Below, in pieces: positions 11,234 through 22,887 of a stretch of DNA of 64,000 nt. Both the position numbers and the translations under genes were made by a program. Positions within the stretch are counted from its first letter, which is position 1. Every line of letters starts with the position of its first letter. The DNA comes from Bemisia tabaci (taxonomy: Eukaryota > Arthropoda > Insecta > Hemiptera > Aleyrodidae): positions 56,946,851 to 57,010,850 of the forward strand of contig NC_092796.1 of NCBI RefSeq assembly GCF_918797505.1. The letters are read 5' to 3'. The notes under the pieces are model-generated. The model had not been told where the DNA came from, ran no database searches, and saw only the letters and a program-made list of their open reading frames with translations.

Positions 11234-12033
11234 GTATAGGTAACGGACGATTTATTACAGTGGCGAGGAAGCACTCTGTGGTGTTCACGGACACTCAATT
11301 TTTATCGAGGTCTTGGTTTTTTTATAGCTTTGTTTCTCGCTCGTAATTGAGTTGTCAGTTCGATGTCGAGCCCAATTAAATCTGGTAAGACGCGATCAAA
11401 CTCAAAGCGCACTCAATGCAATCTGTGCGGCGCGGCGGTTCCACGGAAAGTCTTCAGACTGACGCGTATCTTATAACTCGTAACGCGGAACTCGGAACTT
11501 GCAACTCGTAACTCGTAACTCTCAAATACAATAATACCAATTACGATTTGGTAGAGATCCAAGAGGACACAAATGACAATGAAATAACCCTCTCGGTTTC
11601 ACAATCGACCGGCAGGTATCAAGTTTGCAGTCAGTTGTGACCCTAAATCTCATGAAAAATCTTCCTTTCTCTAAAAATTTGTCCGAAGCATGTGTGTCTA
11701 GCCAGAGGTTTCGAAGCTAAAAACGAGAAGAGGTGCTATAAAAATATTGCGCTTAATTTCACTGATTTCCTAGATTATAAGCTCTTCTTCAGCGAGAGTT
11801 GAATCTGATTCACGTGGTGTGATCCAGTTCGAGTATAGATACTAAATTTTGTTACTGATCTTGCAAAATCAGTAAAAAATGGCACAATTTTCACATTTAT
11901 GACAAAAATATGAGGGCTGTATGTTTCGGTGATTGTTGTTTTTCGAGTTTTGGCTCAAAGATCATCAGTCTGCGGACCTTTGAAGTTCGACAGTCAAACC
12001 CACATCGATGCTCCCAGGCTGAACCTCCAGTTT
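11234..12033. other. Gene-free stretch
   Basis: Contains a short degenerate iteration of AACTCGTAACTC/GGAACTCGGAACT at about 11470-11520. No gene is supported. Confidence 0.4.
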
Positions 12034-12319
12034 AGCCCTGGATAGACGATCAAATTCCGAACCATTTCCGATCAAAGTAGACATGCTGATGACTGATGGT
12101 CACCGTCTACCATCAAATTTTGACGGGCCGTACTATTTTGTTCAAAGTAAGATCAGAATGGAGTGCCACCATTCATCATTTCCTGCCACAGGAAACATTT
12201 CTTGCCAAGTTTTCATTTTAAAATTAAGCAAATTAATGAGATTAAGACTGATGACTCCCGAAACTTTGATGCTACTTTGATCGGAATTGGTTCGGGAATT
12301 TGATCGTCTATCCAGGGCT
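12034..12319. mobile_element. Foldback element M
   Basis: AGCCCTGGATAGACGATCAA at the left is the exact inverse of TTGATCGTCTATCCAGGGCT at the right. Pairing continues through CCGATCAAAGTAG. Total length is about 286 bp, with TTT on both flanks. It is non-coding. Confidence 0.8.
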
Positions 12320-12504
12320 TTTGAGCGTCTGGAACGGGCTACTGCATCGAATGCGCATCGATAAATACAGCTTTACCCTGGACTGCTGCTTTCAGTAAAC
12401 TACTGCTCCCTCCCGGCTGGAATTCAAAGCAACGATAAAAAATCAGTACCATCGCGATTGTTACAAAGTTGTTTCAATCATTCGTGAGTGTGCCTCAATT
12501 GTAC

Positions 12505-12757
12505 TGCGCCATGTTAAGGAAAAACGCCGTATGCACCTTCAGGCGTTGCCAAATTTCAATTGATAAAACACGAATTTCTTGGTAAACTTATGTATATTTT
12601 CCTTCCAATTTTTCAGATAATGATGTTGACAATTTCACCCATAGTTCCTGAAAATTTCAAGTAAAAACATTCATAACTTTCCTCAAATATAAATATTTTA
12701 TTGAAGGAAATATGGTAACTCTCGAATGTTCATACGGCGTTCTTCCTCAGCACGGCA
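12505..12757. mobile_element. Family A MITE, copy 3
   Basis: Ends TGCGCCATGTTAAGGAAAAA and CGTTCTTCCTCAGCACGGCA. Subterminal GGCGTTGCCAAATTTC and GGTAACTCTCGAATGTTCAT match the family consensus. Confidence 0.85.
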
Positions 12758-13039
12758 GTTTAGCCGCACACGTCACAAATCTGATGAAAATTAATACGAA
12801 TCGAACCCAAGCAGAGGGAATTTCAGGTTCCCAATCGCGCATTTGAAGATTACTATTTACAACTGAGCCAAAAACAATTATCGATGATGATGACCGAATA
12901 ATGTATCTCATTGATGGACCTCCGGGGAAATTATGTAAACGCTGTTACCTCATTGGTCCCCACCTTTCCACGTAACCGGAGATTCATGACCACATTGCCA
13001 TACTAAGGAGAAACGTTCTATAAACATTCAGATATTTAT

Positions 13040-13252
13040 GTCTAATACGCAGCAAGTTCAATTAGACTACTGTTTTTCTTGTGAGCGAGGTTTTCAAATT
13101 TCTCTTCACCATTAACGAAAAATAAAAATTTTAATATCTTGTTTCGGAGTTGATATCGGTATTTTAAGTTGCGTGAATATAATGTCCTACGTGAAATTTT
13201 CAAGAGGAAAACATATTCACAATGCTTACATTTGCACCTTGTCTAGTGGTCC
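13040..13252. repeat. Family D right-end fragment
   Basis: TTTTAATATCTTGTTTCGGA, CCTACGTGAAATTTTC and CACCTTGTCTAGTGGTCCAT follow the order of the right arm of family D (37640-37766). The left arm is missing. Confidence 0.6.
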
Positions 13253-13579
13253 ATTATTTGATCTCTACTTTAAAAAATCAACAATTTCTACGAGGATAAA
13301 ATTATCGAGAGTGAGATGATTTTATTTTGATGGCGTTTTATTCTTCATTTTTACCTTATTTTTTCTATGAGAACCCCTGGGCCATATTTTCAAGCCCGCG
13401 AATATAAAGGACTGGTAGGTAGAACTCCTCAGTATACGAATAAATAACGTACATAAATAAATAACAAGGAAGGACAAATGAAATATTACTTGAAGCTGAG
13501 GAGCTCCGCCCGATATGGGATGCTCGAACATCGCTTCGTGGAGCCCCACCTCACCGATCCACCGCACACCATGAACCAC

Positions 13580-14297
13580 ATATCGATGGCGAAAGTGCGA
13601 AACCGCGTATCTCCATTGTGGTGTTTCAAAATTCTGCTCCTATTTTATTTTTGCAACAAGAAATTAGAAAACGGTATCATCGTGAAATTCAACGGTGAGC
13701 GGAAAAATATTCATCGGGAAATACGAAAATAGTTAAGTTAGTTAGTTATTTTATTTATGAACATGCAGCATTCTAGGCTATTAACGTCTTCACCTTTCTA
13801 TTAAACGAGAAAATAATATAGGTACATTCAAGCCTTGTCAGTTTTCCCGTATGGGTTTCCCTCTATTTCAGTGTAGACAACATGAGTTCCTACGAGGGTC
13901 TAAGTAGTCGTATCATAGTTTAATGACTAGCTCACCAGGTTCACGCACAAATGAGAGCTTTTTACTAAACGGAAGGTCACTTTAATGGTATGTATCAGCT
14001 CGCCTTCAGTTTCAGGGTAGACAACAGTAGCTTCTAAGTGGTCGAATAGTGGTATCTTTTTTTTTTTTTTTTTTTTTTTTCAGTTTTAAATAAATAAACG
14101 ATGTTTTTAGCTTGAAACGATGTAAAATATTCTGCTATCAGAGCATAAAAATCAAGGAAAGTTTCGAGAAATTACGTTGAGTATATTCCTAATAACAATA
14201 ATTAAATAAAAAATAAATTAAAATAAAGAAAATCATGACAGGAAGTCTGCAACGTCGTAAACAGAGATACGTGGTTTTGCACTTTGGCCATCAATAT
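13580..14297. mobile_element. Family B element with internal insertion
   Basis: The left TATCGATGGCGAAAGTGCGA..ACCGCGTATCTCC is mirrored by GGAAGTCTGCAACGTCGTAA and ACGTGGTTTTGCACTTTGGC on the right. Normal copies are about 255 bp. Here about 450 extra bases separate the halves. They include two similar blocks (GTGTAGACAACATGAG and GGGTAGACAACAGTAG, about 150 bp apart) and a run of 24 T at 14057-14080. Confidence 0.6.
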
Positions 14298-15207
14298 ACA
14301 TAATGGTGAAACTACTAGATCACGTATCACGGTTTGTGTTACAATTTCCTGTCACGACTTGCTATTTTGCAAAATGACTTATCATCGGTACTGCGCAGAA
14401 TTTTGTGTGATATTTCTCTGCCCTTCGTAGCGTGTTTTCTGACATAAAATCGCACTGTAATGCGCGGTGATACTTAATCTTTTGGAAGAGTTAAGCGTCA
14501 GCAGAGATACTCAAACATTATCGGGATTGTGTAGTTTCATCGTCAACATACAAGAGAACTATACAAATGGAAATTCTCATAGAATTTCCAGTTTCCCCTC
14601 ACTCACAACAAACTTATTTGATAATTTAAATCCTATGGATGGTCATTTCTTGGAGCCATAGGATAGTTTACCGATAAGAAGTGACTATTTCAGTGACTTA
14701 ATGTGACAAATGACTTTATATTTTCATAAAGATAGTGGGTTTAATTAAAAGCGGGTTTTACTCAATCGATACGAGTACTTACTACGTAATTTTGAAGAGC
14801 TCCCGGAAGCTGCGACGAGTGAACAATGCAATTTCACAAAAGGTGCAAATATTCACTAAGGTGACTTAAAATTAGACCGTAAATTGGAATGAAGTCAGGC
14901 AGAAAGGCCCTTAATGCGGAAATTAAAAATGTCCAGGGAAGCGGATAAACCGATTTAGAGTCAACATTATCAATTTTCAGTTTTCGATGCTGAATGCTTC
15001 TTAATATTTTCAGAAACATTGGATCGAAATTTCGAGGCACAACTTTTAGTATTTATACACGTTTGAAAAGAGTAGTTTCTGGTACCGGTAGCAGCGTCGA
15101 TAAAGTTTCGCAATATTTTTTCGAATCTCCAGCTTTCCGTCCTCAAATTTTTGTTAACGCCCGAAAAACTGTCTGCAGTATTTTTCGGTGTTTTTTAAGC
15201 CATTTGC
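14298..15207. other. Gene-free stretch
   Basis: No supported feature. Frames at 14467-14661 and 14994-15323 have no recognisable domain. Confidence 0.4.
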
Positions 15208-15530
15208 GAGGGTTGCCGGCCGTCTGGAAAACCGCGAAAGTCAGGGAATTTTCGGCGACTGGGAAAAGTCAGGGAATTAACAAAAAAAGTCGGGGCTTTA
15301 ATGTGTTAGCGTTTATCCACTAGTACACTAGAATTCTATTGGCAAGTCGAAATCAAAAGCGCTCCCGCTTAAAATCAAAGTGGAAGTTCTGTTCGATTGA
15401 CAGGGAAAGTCAGGGAATCCGAAAATTTTGGAGTCAGGGAAAAGCAAAAATAGCCGGGAAAAATTAGGGAATTTGGAGATGAAGTAATGGTACAACCCTG
15501 GAGCAACCCTGGCAACCCATGGCAACCCTG
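15208..15530. repeat. AGTCAGGGAATT-type dispersed element
   Basis: Begins GAGGGTTGCCGGCCGTCTGG and ends CATGGCAACCCTG, giving short inverted termini (GGGTTGCC/GGCAACCC). Inside, AGTCAGGGAATT and AGGGAAAAG recur several times (15241, 15264, 15409, 15432). CAACCCTGG is tandemly iterated at the right end. It resembles widespread non-autonomous elements with CAGGGTTGCC ends. The assignment is inferred. Confidence 0.5.
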
Positions 15531-15975
15531 TATTTGATGCAAAATTAACCAGTTAAAGGTATAGTATAGTTATTTTTTTTATTATTCCACCCGAACGATC
15601 CTCTTCTCTGATTCCATGACAATCGATCGTGGAGACCCGAACGGTATTCCAATCTTGGCGCGGTTTGGCAAGCATGGACTGAAAAGAGGACTTTGAAACT
15701 CTATGACACTCTAGACAACAAGATGACAGGCGAGCACGCCTTTCATTTTTTATTTGCATGTCTTTCTTCACTCCTGGTCCAACATCCGCCGGAGCATCCC
15801 TTTGTGCTTGTTTTCTTCGCACTCGAAAACGTGCAAGCTTTTTAAGTTGAAGATACCTCGCGAGCACTGTTCCAGCGTCATCCGAAAAGCTGGAAGCTAA
15901 TCTGAGTAGAATTCCACGCGATTCGGTCTATCTTGGGAATTTCTCCAGGTTTCGTGTCCATTAACCCGTCCCGTC
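15531..15975. other. Gene-free stretch
   Basis: Nothing recognised. An antisense frame of 104 codons here is basic and domain-free. Confidence 0.4.
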
Positions 15976-16212
15976 GCACGGTGGATCGAGTCAACAGGAG
16001 AGGTCGGACAAAATTTGGAAACTTTAATCGCCTATAACTCCGTTTATACGAAACTTTGAGGTTCTAAAAGTGGTTCCATTGGTCTCCTCGTGAATTTCTT
16101 TACCAGTAGACACCCCTTAACGTTTAAACTGTGACTAAATAAACATCAAAATTTCCAGTTTTAGTCAAACATTTTATGTCCGACCTCTCTGATTGACTCG
16201 ATGCATTGTGCG
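15976..16212. mobile_element. Family C MITE, copy 1
   Basis: GCACGGTGGATCGAGTCAAC..GAGAGGTCGGACA at the left is the inverse of TGTCCGACCTCTC..TTGACTCGATGCATTGTGCG at the right. It is about 237 bp. Other copies are at 31432-31663 and 37004-37784. Confidence 0.85.
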
Positions 16213-16734
16213 TCGTCGCGCGTCGATTTCTCGGCCGCATGAAACCTGACATTTTTCAGCTCTACCCTCGAGGCTATTGTTTGGACGGGAGAGAGCTTCT
16301 CTGAAAGTTCCTCGGAGGAATGAGCGAATTATCAGCGTGATTTCAAAAATTTTAGGACCACCGTCATGTTTAATGTTCATCATACGAGGGTTTATTCGCT
16401 TGCTTTGAAAATCCCCATCAACCACCTTGAACGGTCCTTCCCTTTGGCTCAACGAGGAGGAGCTAGACTCAAGGGTGTTGACTAGCCTCATTCTGGAGAG
16501 TGGCAGCGCCCACTCATGCTGCATATAGCTGCTGTTACTCGATATTTCTCTCTCTCTCTTTCTCTCCCTCCCTCACCCTTTCTCTCCCGCCCCCTTACCA
16601 CTTCCTCCCTCTTCCGGTCTCTCCTTCATCCTTCCCCTCGACTCTATCTTTCTCTTAAAACTTAAAAACTTAAAAGGAAGCTGACTCTAAGTGTCACTAG
16701 TTATGAGATATAGTAAGTCCAAGTGTTAAACGAC
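16213..16734. other. Gene-free stretch with CT-rich tract
   Basis: A polypyrimidine tract (TCTCTCTCTC, CTCCCTCCCTCACCC) spans about 16541-16650. The sequence before it (16213-16524) has a 116-codon antisense frame with no recognised domain. Confidence 0.45.
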
Positions 16735-16896
16735 CAGCGGCGATTCTTGAAAGTTGGCAACACTGTTTTTCTACCATTTAAACATATGCAAAACAATCGA
16801 TTCTTGGTGAGGCGGCTTACTTTACCTAAAATCGATATTTCCAATGAATTTAAACAGAGGAAAAAGAGTGTTGCCAACTTTTCATAATCACCGCCG
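16735..16896. mobile_element. Family I hAT-like MITE, copy 2
   Basis: CAGCGGCGATTCTTGAAAGT..GCAACACTGTTTTTC pairs with AGAGTGTTGCC..AATCACCGCCG. It is collinear with 4323-4483, including the internal AATCGAT blocks. No clear target duplication remains. Confidence 0.75.
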
Positions 16897-18358
16897 TAAG
16901 CAACTAGATTCAGCGAACTGGTTTAATGGATCACAATGAGAAATTTTTCTATTTTAAAGTTTGTTTGTTTTTTTTCCAAAAGTGCTCATCGTGGACCTGT
17001 GCACCTGTGTCCTTCCCACATTTTCGGAAAAATCATTCTTTTATCTGGATTATGGCAATGGCTATGAACCAAAACTAAAAAAAATGGCCACCGCCCCCTC
17101 AAATTTTTAGCGCTTAATTTATCAATGGTCATATAGAAAAATCCCAAAGTTAAAGGGGGATTCCAGGGGGTCTTGGATCTAACAAGGTAATGTCAGGCTC
17201 TCGAAGGTGCTATTTTCAGGGCACCGGTTTTATTGGGCGAGCAATAATATTTAAAGCTTGTCATTGTTTCTGTCCGGGGATTAGTTTTCGAGAATGGGCG
17301 AATTACCAAAAAAAACTATGTTTTACATCCGTAAAGATCCAAGGCTCCCTGAAACCCTCTAAAAACAATTCGCGGTTAAACTGGACATTTTGACCTCGGA
17401 ACACCCTGTATAGTCGAAGTATATCACAGTTAAAGGAGTTAAAAGACATTCTTGAGAAAATTAAGATATTTGCCGTTGCGAGGAAATCTCATCCTGAAAT
17501 AACCGTTTTGAAAAAAAGGACTAGAGCTCATTCTCAGTAGGCTCTGCGTCAAGAGTCATTTCTGTATTTACCGAGCCAACTTTTCTCCGCTCTCTTTTTT
17601 AATAGATTTTAATTCCATCCACGAGGTCGTATTTATGATAGAAAGAAAGTTTTAGTATCCAACCTGGATCGTTTTTCATACACGAGTTTACTGTTGCCAT
17701 TTCTCGCGGCAAACTGGACATTTACTCAGCAGACAGATCCACTTGCATGCTAACGTGAAGCATATATTCCTTTGCTGCTCGCATGGCTTATCAGTAAAAG
17801 CAGAAGGATTAATTTTGCATAATGACGTCAAATTAGCCTCCTCCTCACGGCGTTTAATGGGAAAATCGATGAATTCTGCGCAAACACAGCAACTCTGTCC
17901 CGGCGGAGGCGACGCGAAGAAGCGTTAACTCACTCCTCCCTCTCTATTGATCTCGAGAAAATATGAAATAATAAACCAACAAAAACGCATCGCATAAAAT
18001 TACTCATCACTGCTTTTAGTATATCTTATCTCGTGAAAAAAGGATGTAGAGACGGAGAAGTAATTTAAAAATTAAATTAGAATGAGGGGGTTTATTTTTA
18101 TAGTATCCACACCTTTGCGTGCCCCTCCCGTTTGAACTCTTTACTGGATGTTTATGCTCGTAAAACGGGAGAGGGAAAAAACGCGAAATTTAGTGTCGCA
18201 CGTCGGCGAATCTCTCAAGAGGCTCCGTAAATTGCATAGAGCGCATAGATACAAGGCTCGACCAACTTGTGAGTTGTGACGAGAAAACGCAATTTGCGAA
18301 AAGGCCTCGCAGGGAAAGAAAATTACGTAGAATGTCTTGTGAAGCTTACGACGGCAAT
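16897..18358. other. Gene-free stretch
   Basis: The motif GGAACACCCTGTATAG at about 17398-17413 resembles the terminus of a common arthropod repeat, but no partner end was found. No gene is supported. Confidence 0.4.
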
Positions 18359-19123
18359 TCCGCCGTGCTGAGGAAAAACGACTTATATACCTTCAGACGT
18401 TGCCATGTCGTCCTGTCTCGCACGAGGGAATATAACTCCATTTCAAAGTTGCAAAATTGACTCGAGGCAACAATTGAGGGGGCTTGGAGAACAAGGCTCA
18501 TAAGTGCGGTTTTTGAAAAAATTTAGATAACACTGATTTCAAGTAAAGCTAGTCTTAGTGCAAATTCTGTTAAAAAATTGCTCCCAAATTTTAATTTTTA
18601 AGCATCAAAAAGCCAGTTAGAACCTTCTATCCGTCATAACAATCCATGCAACTTCCGAACTCCGAACACGTTTTTCTCGAAATAGCAAAAACTGCAGTTA
18701 TGCACATTGTCCTCCAAGCCCTCCAATTTATGCTTTACAAGAATGAACCTTTGAAATTTTTGTCGCACATAATTTTTCTGATTTTCGCATGAGGTCAGGA
18801 AAGAAATCAGTGAGATTTTCAGTCGGAAATTCTCAAACTTCTCCTTGTAAAAATGCAATTTGTGCGGACAAATTTGACAATATAAAATGTGGTTACGTTA
18901 TCGTGAGTGAAACGACGGTATGTCCTCATATAAAAAAACTAAATTGCAGAGAATTATTTAAGAATTTTTCCTTCAATTTTTTAGACAATTCTGTTTGCAA
19001 TTCAAGTTAAAACATCTGAATATTGCAATGGAAATTACGCATTACTTCCCTCAAAAATAAATGTTTTACCGGGGGAAATATGGCAACTTTTGGAATGATA
19101 CAGCGTTCTTCCTTATCACGGTA
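18359..19123. mobile_element. Family A MITE, copy 4, disrupted
   Basis: The left end CCGCCGTGCTGAGGAAAAAC..CCTTCAGACGTTGCCA and right end TATGGCAACTTTTGGAATGA..GCGTTCTTCCTTATCACGG are family A termini, 765 bp apart instead of 250. The right half from about 18960 follows the family interior. The intervening DNA includes a piece of family P (18416-18475), indicating insertion or rearrangement. Confidence 0.55.
18416..18475. repeat. Family P fragment inside family A copy 4
   Basis: CTCGCACGAGGGAATATAAC, CATTTCAAAGTTGC and AAATTGACTC match the inverted end of the element at 20345-20582. Confidence 0.5.
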
Positions 19124-19428
19124 GAGCTACTCCCATAAGTTTTGCCGAGTCTCGTTGTCCTGATCTCGCAGTCCAACGTAGCTCCCAAAAATAATGTCAG
19201 GGAAACCCGATTAGCAAAACTCTAACCTAATCAGATGTAACTTCACATGATTACTTATTGCATTTTCCTCGTTTTGTTTGTTTCAGGTATGGAATCGGCA
19301 TTCTTCTTTTACACTTCGTTTTCAACTTTAAATTCAACCGTTTCCGTTAACTCGTCACAAAATCGTACGGTAATTTTACTGAATTTCACACCATTGTTCG
19401 TAAATCAAACTATGTTCCTCGTCAGTAC
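19124..19428. other. Gene-free spacer between family A copies
   Basis: AT-rich. No feature is supported. Confidence 0.35.
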
Positions 19429-19893
19429 TGCCGTGCTAAGGAAAAACGCTGTATGACCATTCGATAGTTTCCAAAAGTCTACACTGGTAAAAAACAAAAA
19501 ACCTCTTGGTTCAAGAGTGAAGTTTCTTGTCGCCGGATTTAAGAGTCTGGACTCTTGTTTCAATGCAAAATCCGCTGAATCAATGCAAAATCCGCTTGAA
19601 ACAAGAGTTCAAGACTCTTAAATCCGGCGACAAGAAACTGTACTCTTAAGTCAATGCACCGCGGCATTGGTCCAAGAGGTTTTTTTTACCAGTGCCGGAT
19701 AAACCATGCATTTTTTAAGGAAAGTTATGCTAACTTTTCCTTAAAATTTTCAGATATTATAGATGAATTTGAGAAGAAAATTGTCTGAAAATTTAAAAAA
19801 AATCATGGCAATTTTCCCCGGTAAATTCATTTTTTACTGAAGGAAATATGGCAACGTCTGAAGGTTCTTACGGCGTTCCTCCTTAGCACGGGA
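19429..19893. mobile_element. Family A MITE, copy 5, interrupted by nested foldback
   Basis: The left end TGCCGTGCTAAGGAAAAACG and right end GGCGTTCCTCCTTAGCACGG are well preserved. The interior is split by the palindromic element at 19482-19694, after which family A sequence resumes. Confidence 0.8.
19482..19694. mobile_element. CACTGGTAAAAAA-ended foldback nested in family A copy 5
   Basis: CACTGGTAAAAAACAAAAAA..CCTCTTGG is mirrored by CCAAGAGGTTTTTTTTACCA..GTG. Long inner arms pair around ATTTAAGAGTCTGGACTCTT, TTGTCGCCGGAT and GCAAAATCCGCTTGAAACAA. It is about 213 bp and almost entirely self-complementary. Confidence 0.85.
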
Positions 19894-20344
19894 GAGTAGT
19901 GATCTTTCTCAAATTTGGCAACATGAGTGCACCAACATTTTTTATTGTGAGCTCCTCTTTGGAGAGCGGACGCTTCTATAGCCGATGTCAAGCGCTGACC
20001 TTTGTGAATTGTGAGCAATGATAAGGGTGTGACTCTGAGACCATGTTTTGCTTCCTCATTTATCCATGTACCGTGGCCCATGCCCCCTGCATGCGATCAT
20101 TCTCATGTATTAAATGAATGGTGTCAGCTCTGAGGGAAGTATTCAAATCCTCCGCTATTCACGCAGAGAGGAGATGGAAAAGTTGGGGTTGAGCCGTTTT
20201 TCACGGGCTTACACCCTCCTCCCCCCTCGGGTGCGGTGATACCGACGCGATATGTTTTTATCGATTGTCATTGTCGTATCCGGAGAGGATTTCGCCGCTT
20301 TATTTTTTATTTTTGAGCCCCACGCATCACCCAGTTCGTAGTTT
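19894..20344. other. Gene-free stretch
   Basis: Contains an 84-codon antisense frame that overlaps the family A end and has no recognised domain. No other feature. Confidence 0.4.
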
Positions 20345-20582
20345 CCCTCACGAAGGAACGTAAATCCATTTAAATGTTGCCAGATTTTCCCTCGGAAATT
20401 GCATATTAACCAGGAAAATTTTGGGCATTTGTTACTGAAAATTGCACTGAAACATCCTCGGATTTCATGCGAAAATCAGAAACTTTTTTGATAGCAATTG
20501 CATCGGTACAACTTTCTGAAATAAATGAATTGTTTGAGTCAATTTAGCAACCTTGGAATGGAATTACGTTCCTTTGTGCGGG
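20345..20582. mobile_element. Family P inverted-repeat element, copy 2
   Basis: CCCTCACGAAGGAACGTAAA..CATTTAAATGTTGCCA pairs with TAGCAACCTTGGAATG..TTACGTTCCTTTGTGCGGG. It is about 238 bp. A second full copy is at 55531-55738. Confidence 0.7.
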
Positions 20583-20702
20583 AGACGACGCGTTGTGAAG
20601 GACCGAGATTTTTCAGTGCGTGGGAGTTTAATATTTGCTAAAATTTTGAATTTATGATAATATGAAAGTAGATTAAAAAGGGTTCGTCCTCTGATGCAGG
20701 GA

Positions 20703-20863
20703 CACCGAAAAAACAAAAAGTTGCTGTAGTAACATCCCAGATGTTAAAAAATATGTGCGACAACTCTTGAATGTTGTTATTAAGCGTTAGAGTGTTAATA
20801 ACAGCATTCAAGAGTTATCGAACGTATTTTTAACATCCGGGCAGCAACTTTTTTTATTCGGTG
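20703..20863. mobile_element. CACCGAAAAAA-ended foldback N
   Basis: CACCGAAAAAACAAAAAGTT..GCTG and AACATCCCAGATGTTAAAAA pair with TTTTTAACATCCGG and GCAGCAACTTTTTTTATTCG..GTG. Inner arms (CAACTCTTGAATGTTGTTAT) also pair. It is 161 bp. Confidence 0.8.
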
Positions 20864-20988
20864 ATTGGATTTTATTCATGGGATGAGTTTTACAGGCTCA
20901 AGTTCATTAATCTACTTTCAAAACCCTTGATCCAAAATCTAATATTCGCCTATCTTTGGAAAAATCGTTGAAAGGACAAATAAAGTAG

Positions 20989-21364
20989 TAGGTCAGTTGC
21001 GTTAGTTACAGAATCATGTTTAGACGATTGTTTCTTTTAGATTAGCTAAAAATAATAAGATCTATTCCAACGGTAACTTTCTGCGTTCAGTATCAACTGT
21101 GGTATCGCCCTTTGGACGATTCGCTTCCTGACGTCATCCACCACGCTTGTGCATAACGTCGAATAACCAGTGCAAACGTTTGTATCACTGATTGATAAAA
21201 CGAAGGTGGAGGAGACCATGATAGGCATAACCGTGGGGATGTCGTCATAAACCGAGCTTTTCAAAGCACGATATCTTGATTAATAGTAAATGTAGAAAGT
21301 TGCTGTTTGGACGGATCTTTTTTTTTTAGCTGACCAGCATTATAGTAACTAGCGCAACTGACCC
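20989..21364. mobile_element. Inverted-repeat element O
   Basis: TAGGTCAGTTGCGTTAGTTA..C and its inverse TAGTAACTAGCGCAACTGAC..C delimit about 376 bp. A lone right end (CTAGCGCAACTGACCTA) recurs at 63856-63872. An antisense 72-codon frame inside is not recognisable. Confidence 0.65.
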
Positions 21365-21567
21365 ATTGTTGAGAAATTTCCCTGGTTTTTTATGTAGATG
21401 GACTTAAATAGTTGACGCATCAAACTGAGATGTGGATCACCCGAAAAAATTAATCCGTGCAGGAGAGTCAAATTTGTCTAACCATCGACGGTTTTAGAAT
21501 TAGCAGAGTAACAATAGTGGTGCACTGAAGGAAGTGTAGTTTTAGTTACTACATTTCCTGAGGATCA

Positions 21568-21834
21568 CATTGATGGCCAAAGTGCGAAACCATGTAGGTA
21601 TTTCTGTTTGCGACGTCGCAGATTTCCTGCCATACTTTAATTTTTCTTCGGAAAATTAGTAAAAGTAATTTCTTGAAAGCTTCCTTGATTTTTCTTCCGT
21701 GTACGCCGAATATTCTGTATATATTTCAAGCGATGAATTTGGCTGGTTTCTCTCCGGAAACAAAAAATTAGGAGCGGAAATTATAAAACACTGCAATTGA
21801 GATACGTGGTTTTGCACTCTAAGCATCGATATGA
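21568..21834. mobile_element. Family B MITE, copy 2
   Basis: CATTGATGGCCAAAGTGCGA..AACCATGTAGG pairs with GAGATACGTGGTTTTGCACT..AAGCATCGAT. The inner blocks GACGTCGCAGATTTCCTG and TTTTTCTTC are typical of the family. Confidence 0.7.
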
Positions 21835-22097
21835 AATTAGGTATTTACTTACCACCATTATTATTCCTTATTTTTGTGATGGTACCATTTAAGCAAAGGT
21901 ATCCTTGTATAACTGTATATATTATTCCAGTCCCTGGTAAAAATTGGCAGTAGGATCTGTGTTCCAAAATACCATAGACCTACAGCCGGCTGTAAGAATT
22001 CCAATAGCTTCTATGGCCGTCTGCACACATTCTTATAGCCTTTTATAGCCGATGGCGATTAAGCAACAGCCAGGCGATAAAGTGTATGCTAAACGTT

Positions 22098-22580
22098 ACT
22101 AATTACGGATACTAGGACTTCGTGAGTTTTTGGACTACTGCTCTCTTTTTGGGCCGCAGTATCTTGATTTATTTTGCGAGGAAAGCTCCGTACTTTTGAT
22201 GGATGCCTGCCATTCCTAATATATTAGAGCGCCTTCAGTTTCGTATGATACTGTGCAATACCTCTGGTGTGAAATAGTTGCTTCAAGCGCCGTGGCACGC
22301 TGCGGCGCGGCAGGCGGGCAGCCAGCGCGGAACGCGCATTGGCGCCTACAAACCTAACAGGGATACTTCACGCGTTGCGCAATGCGTGAAGTATCCCTGT
22401 TAGGTTTGTAGGCGCCAGTGCGTCGCCGCTCCGCTTTGTGTTAGGCTCTAATATTTAATCTGGCGGAGTCAGCGTTATTCAACTCATGATTTTGAAATGT
22501 TTGCACATCCTGTATGGATTATTCTCATTTTAATTGATGAAAAAAAATATGTATTAAAGGAAAATATAATGTGTGTTTTG
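22098..22580 (+). mobile_element. Family E element, copy 2, nested in element T
   Basis: Collinear with 3725-4230 in the same orientation and carrying the same central hairpin. GGATGCCTGCCATTCC, ATACTGTGCAATACCTCTGG, GGCTCTAATATTTAAT and AAAATATAATGTGTGTT are shared. Element T sequence flanks it on both sides, so E inserted after T. Confidence 0.75.
22333..22424. repeat. Palindrome of family E copy 2
   Basis: Two 46-nt arms meet at 22378/22379 with no loop. One mismatch lies near the centre (CGTTGC against CATTGC) and one or two near the outer ends. The core GCGCCTACAAACCTAACAGG is identical to copy 1. Confidence 0.85.
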
Positions 22581-22887
22581 TAAATATTAAGGTGGCTCCG
22601 TATCAAACTTAATGATTTCCAAAGCACACGAATGTCTACACAATTTCTTATAACCTTTTATAATCGATGGCGAAAAAGCAACAGCCAAGCGAAAAAGTGT
22701 AAAGCCCGGCGATAGGAACTATAGCCCGGCTGCATAGTTTTTTATCGCTTCGTATAGCCCGGCCGTATGATTTTCTCCGCATTCTACAGCCAGCTATATG
22801 ATTTTCTGTAGCCTCCTTTAGCCGGCTATAAGAATTCCTATAGTATTTTGAAACACAGCACCTATCGTCAATTTTTACCAGGGGTAT

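Larger units (their letters stand above)
21938..22887. mobile_element. CCTGGTAAAAATTG-ended element T, split by element E copy 2
   Basis: The left end CCCTGGTAAAAATTGGCAGT..TGTTCCAAAATACC and the right end GTATTTTGAAACACAGCACC..CAATTTTTACCAGG are inverted repeats. The inner blocks TATAGCCTTTTATAGCCGAT and TATAACCTTTTATAATCGAT and several TATAGCC/GGCTATA motifs are also shared. The family E copy at 22098-22580 lies in the middle. Confidence 0.7.
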
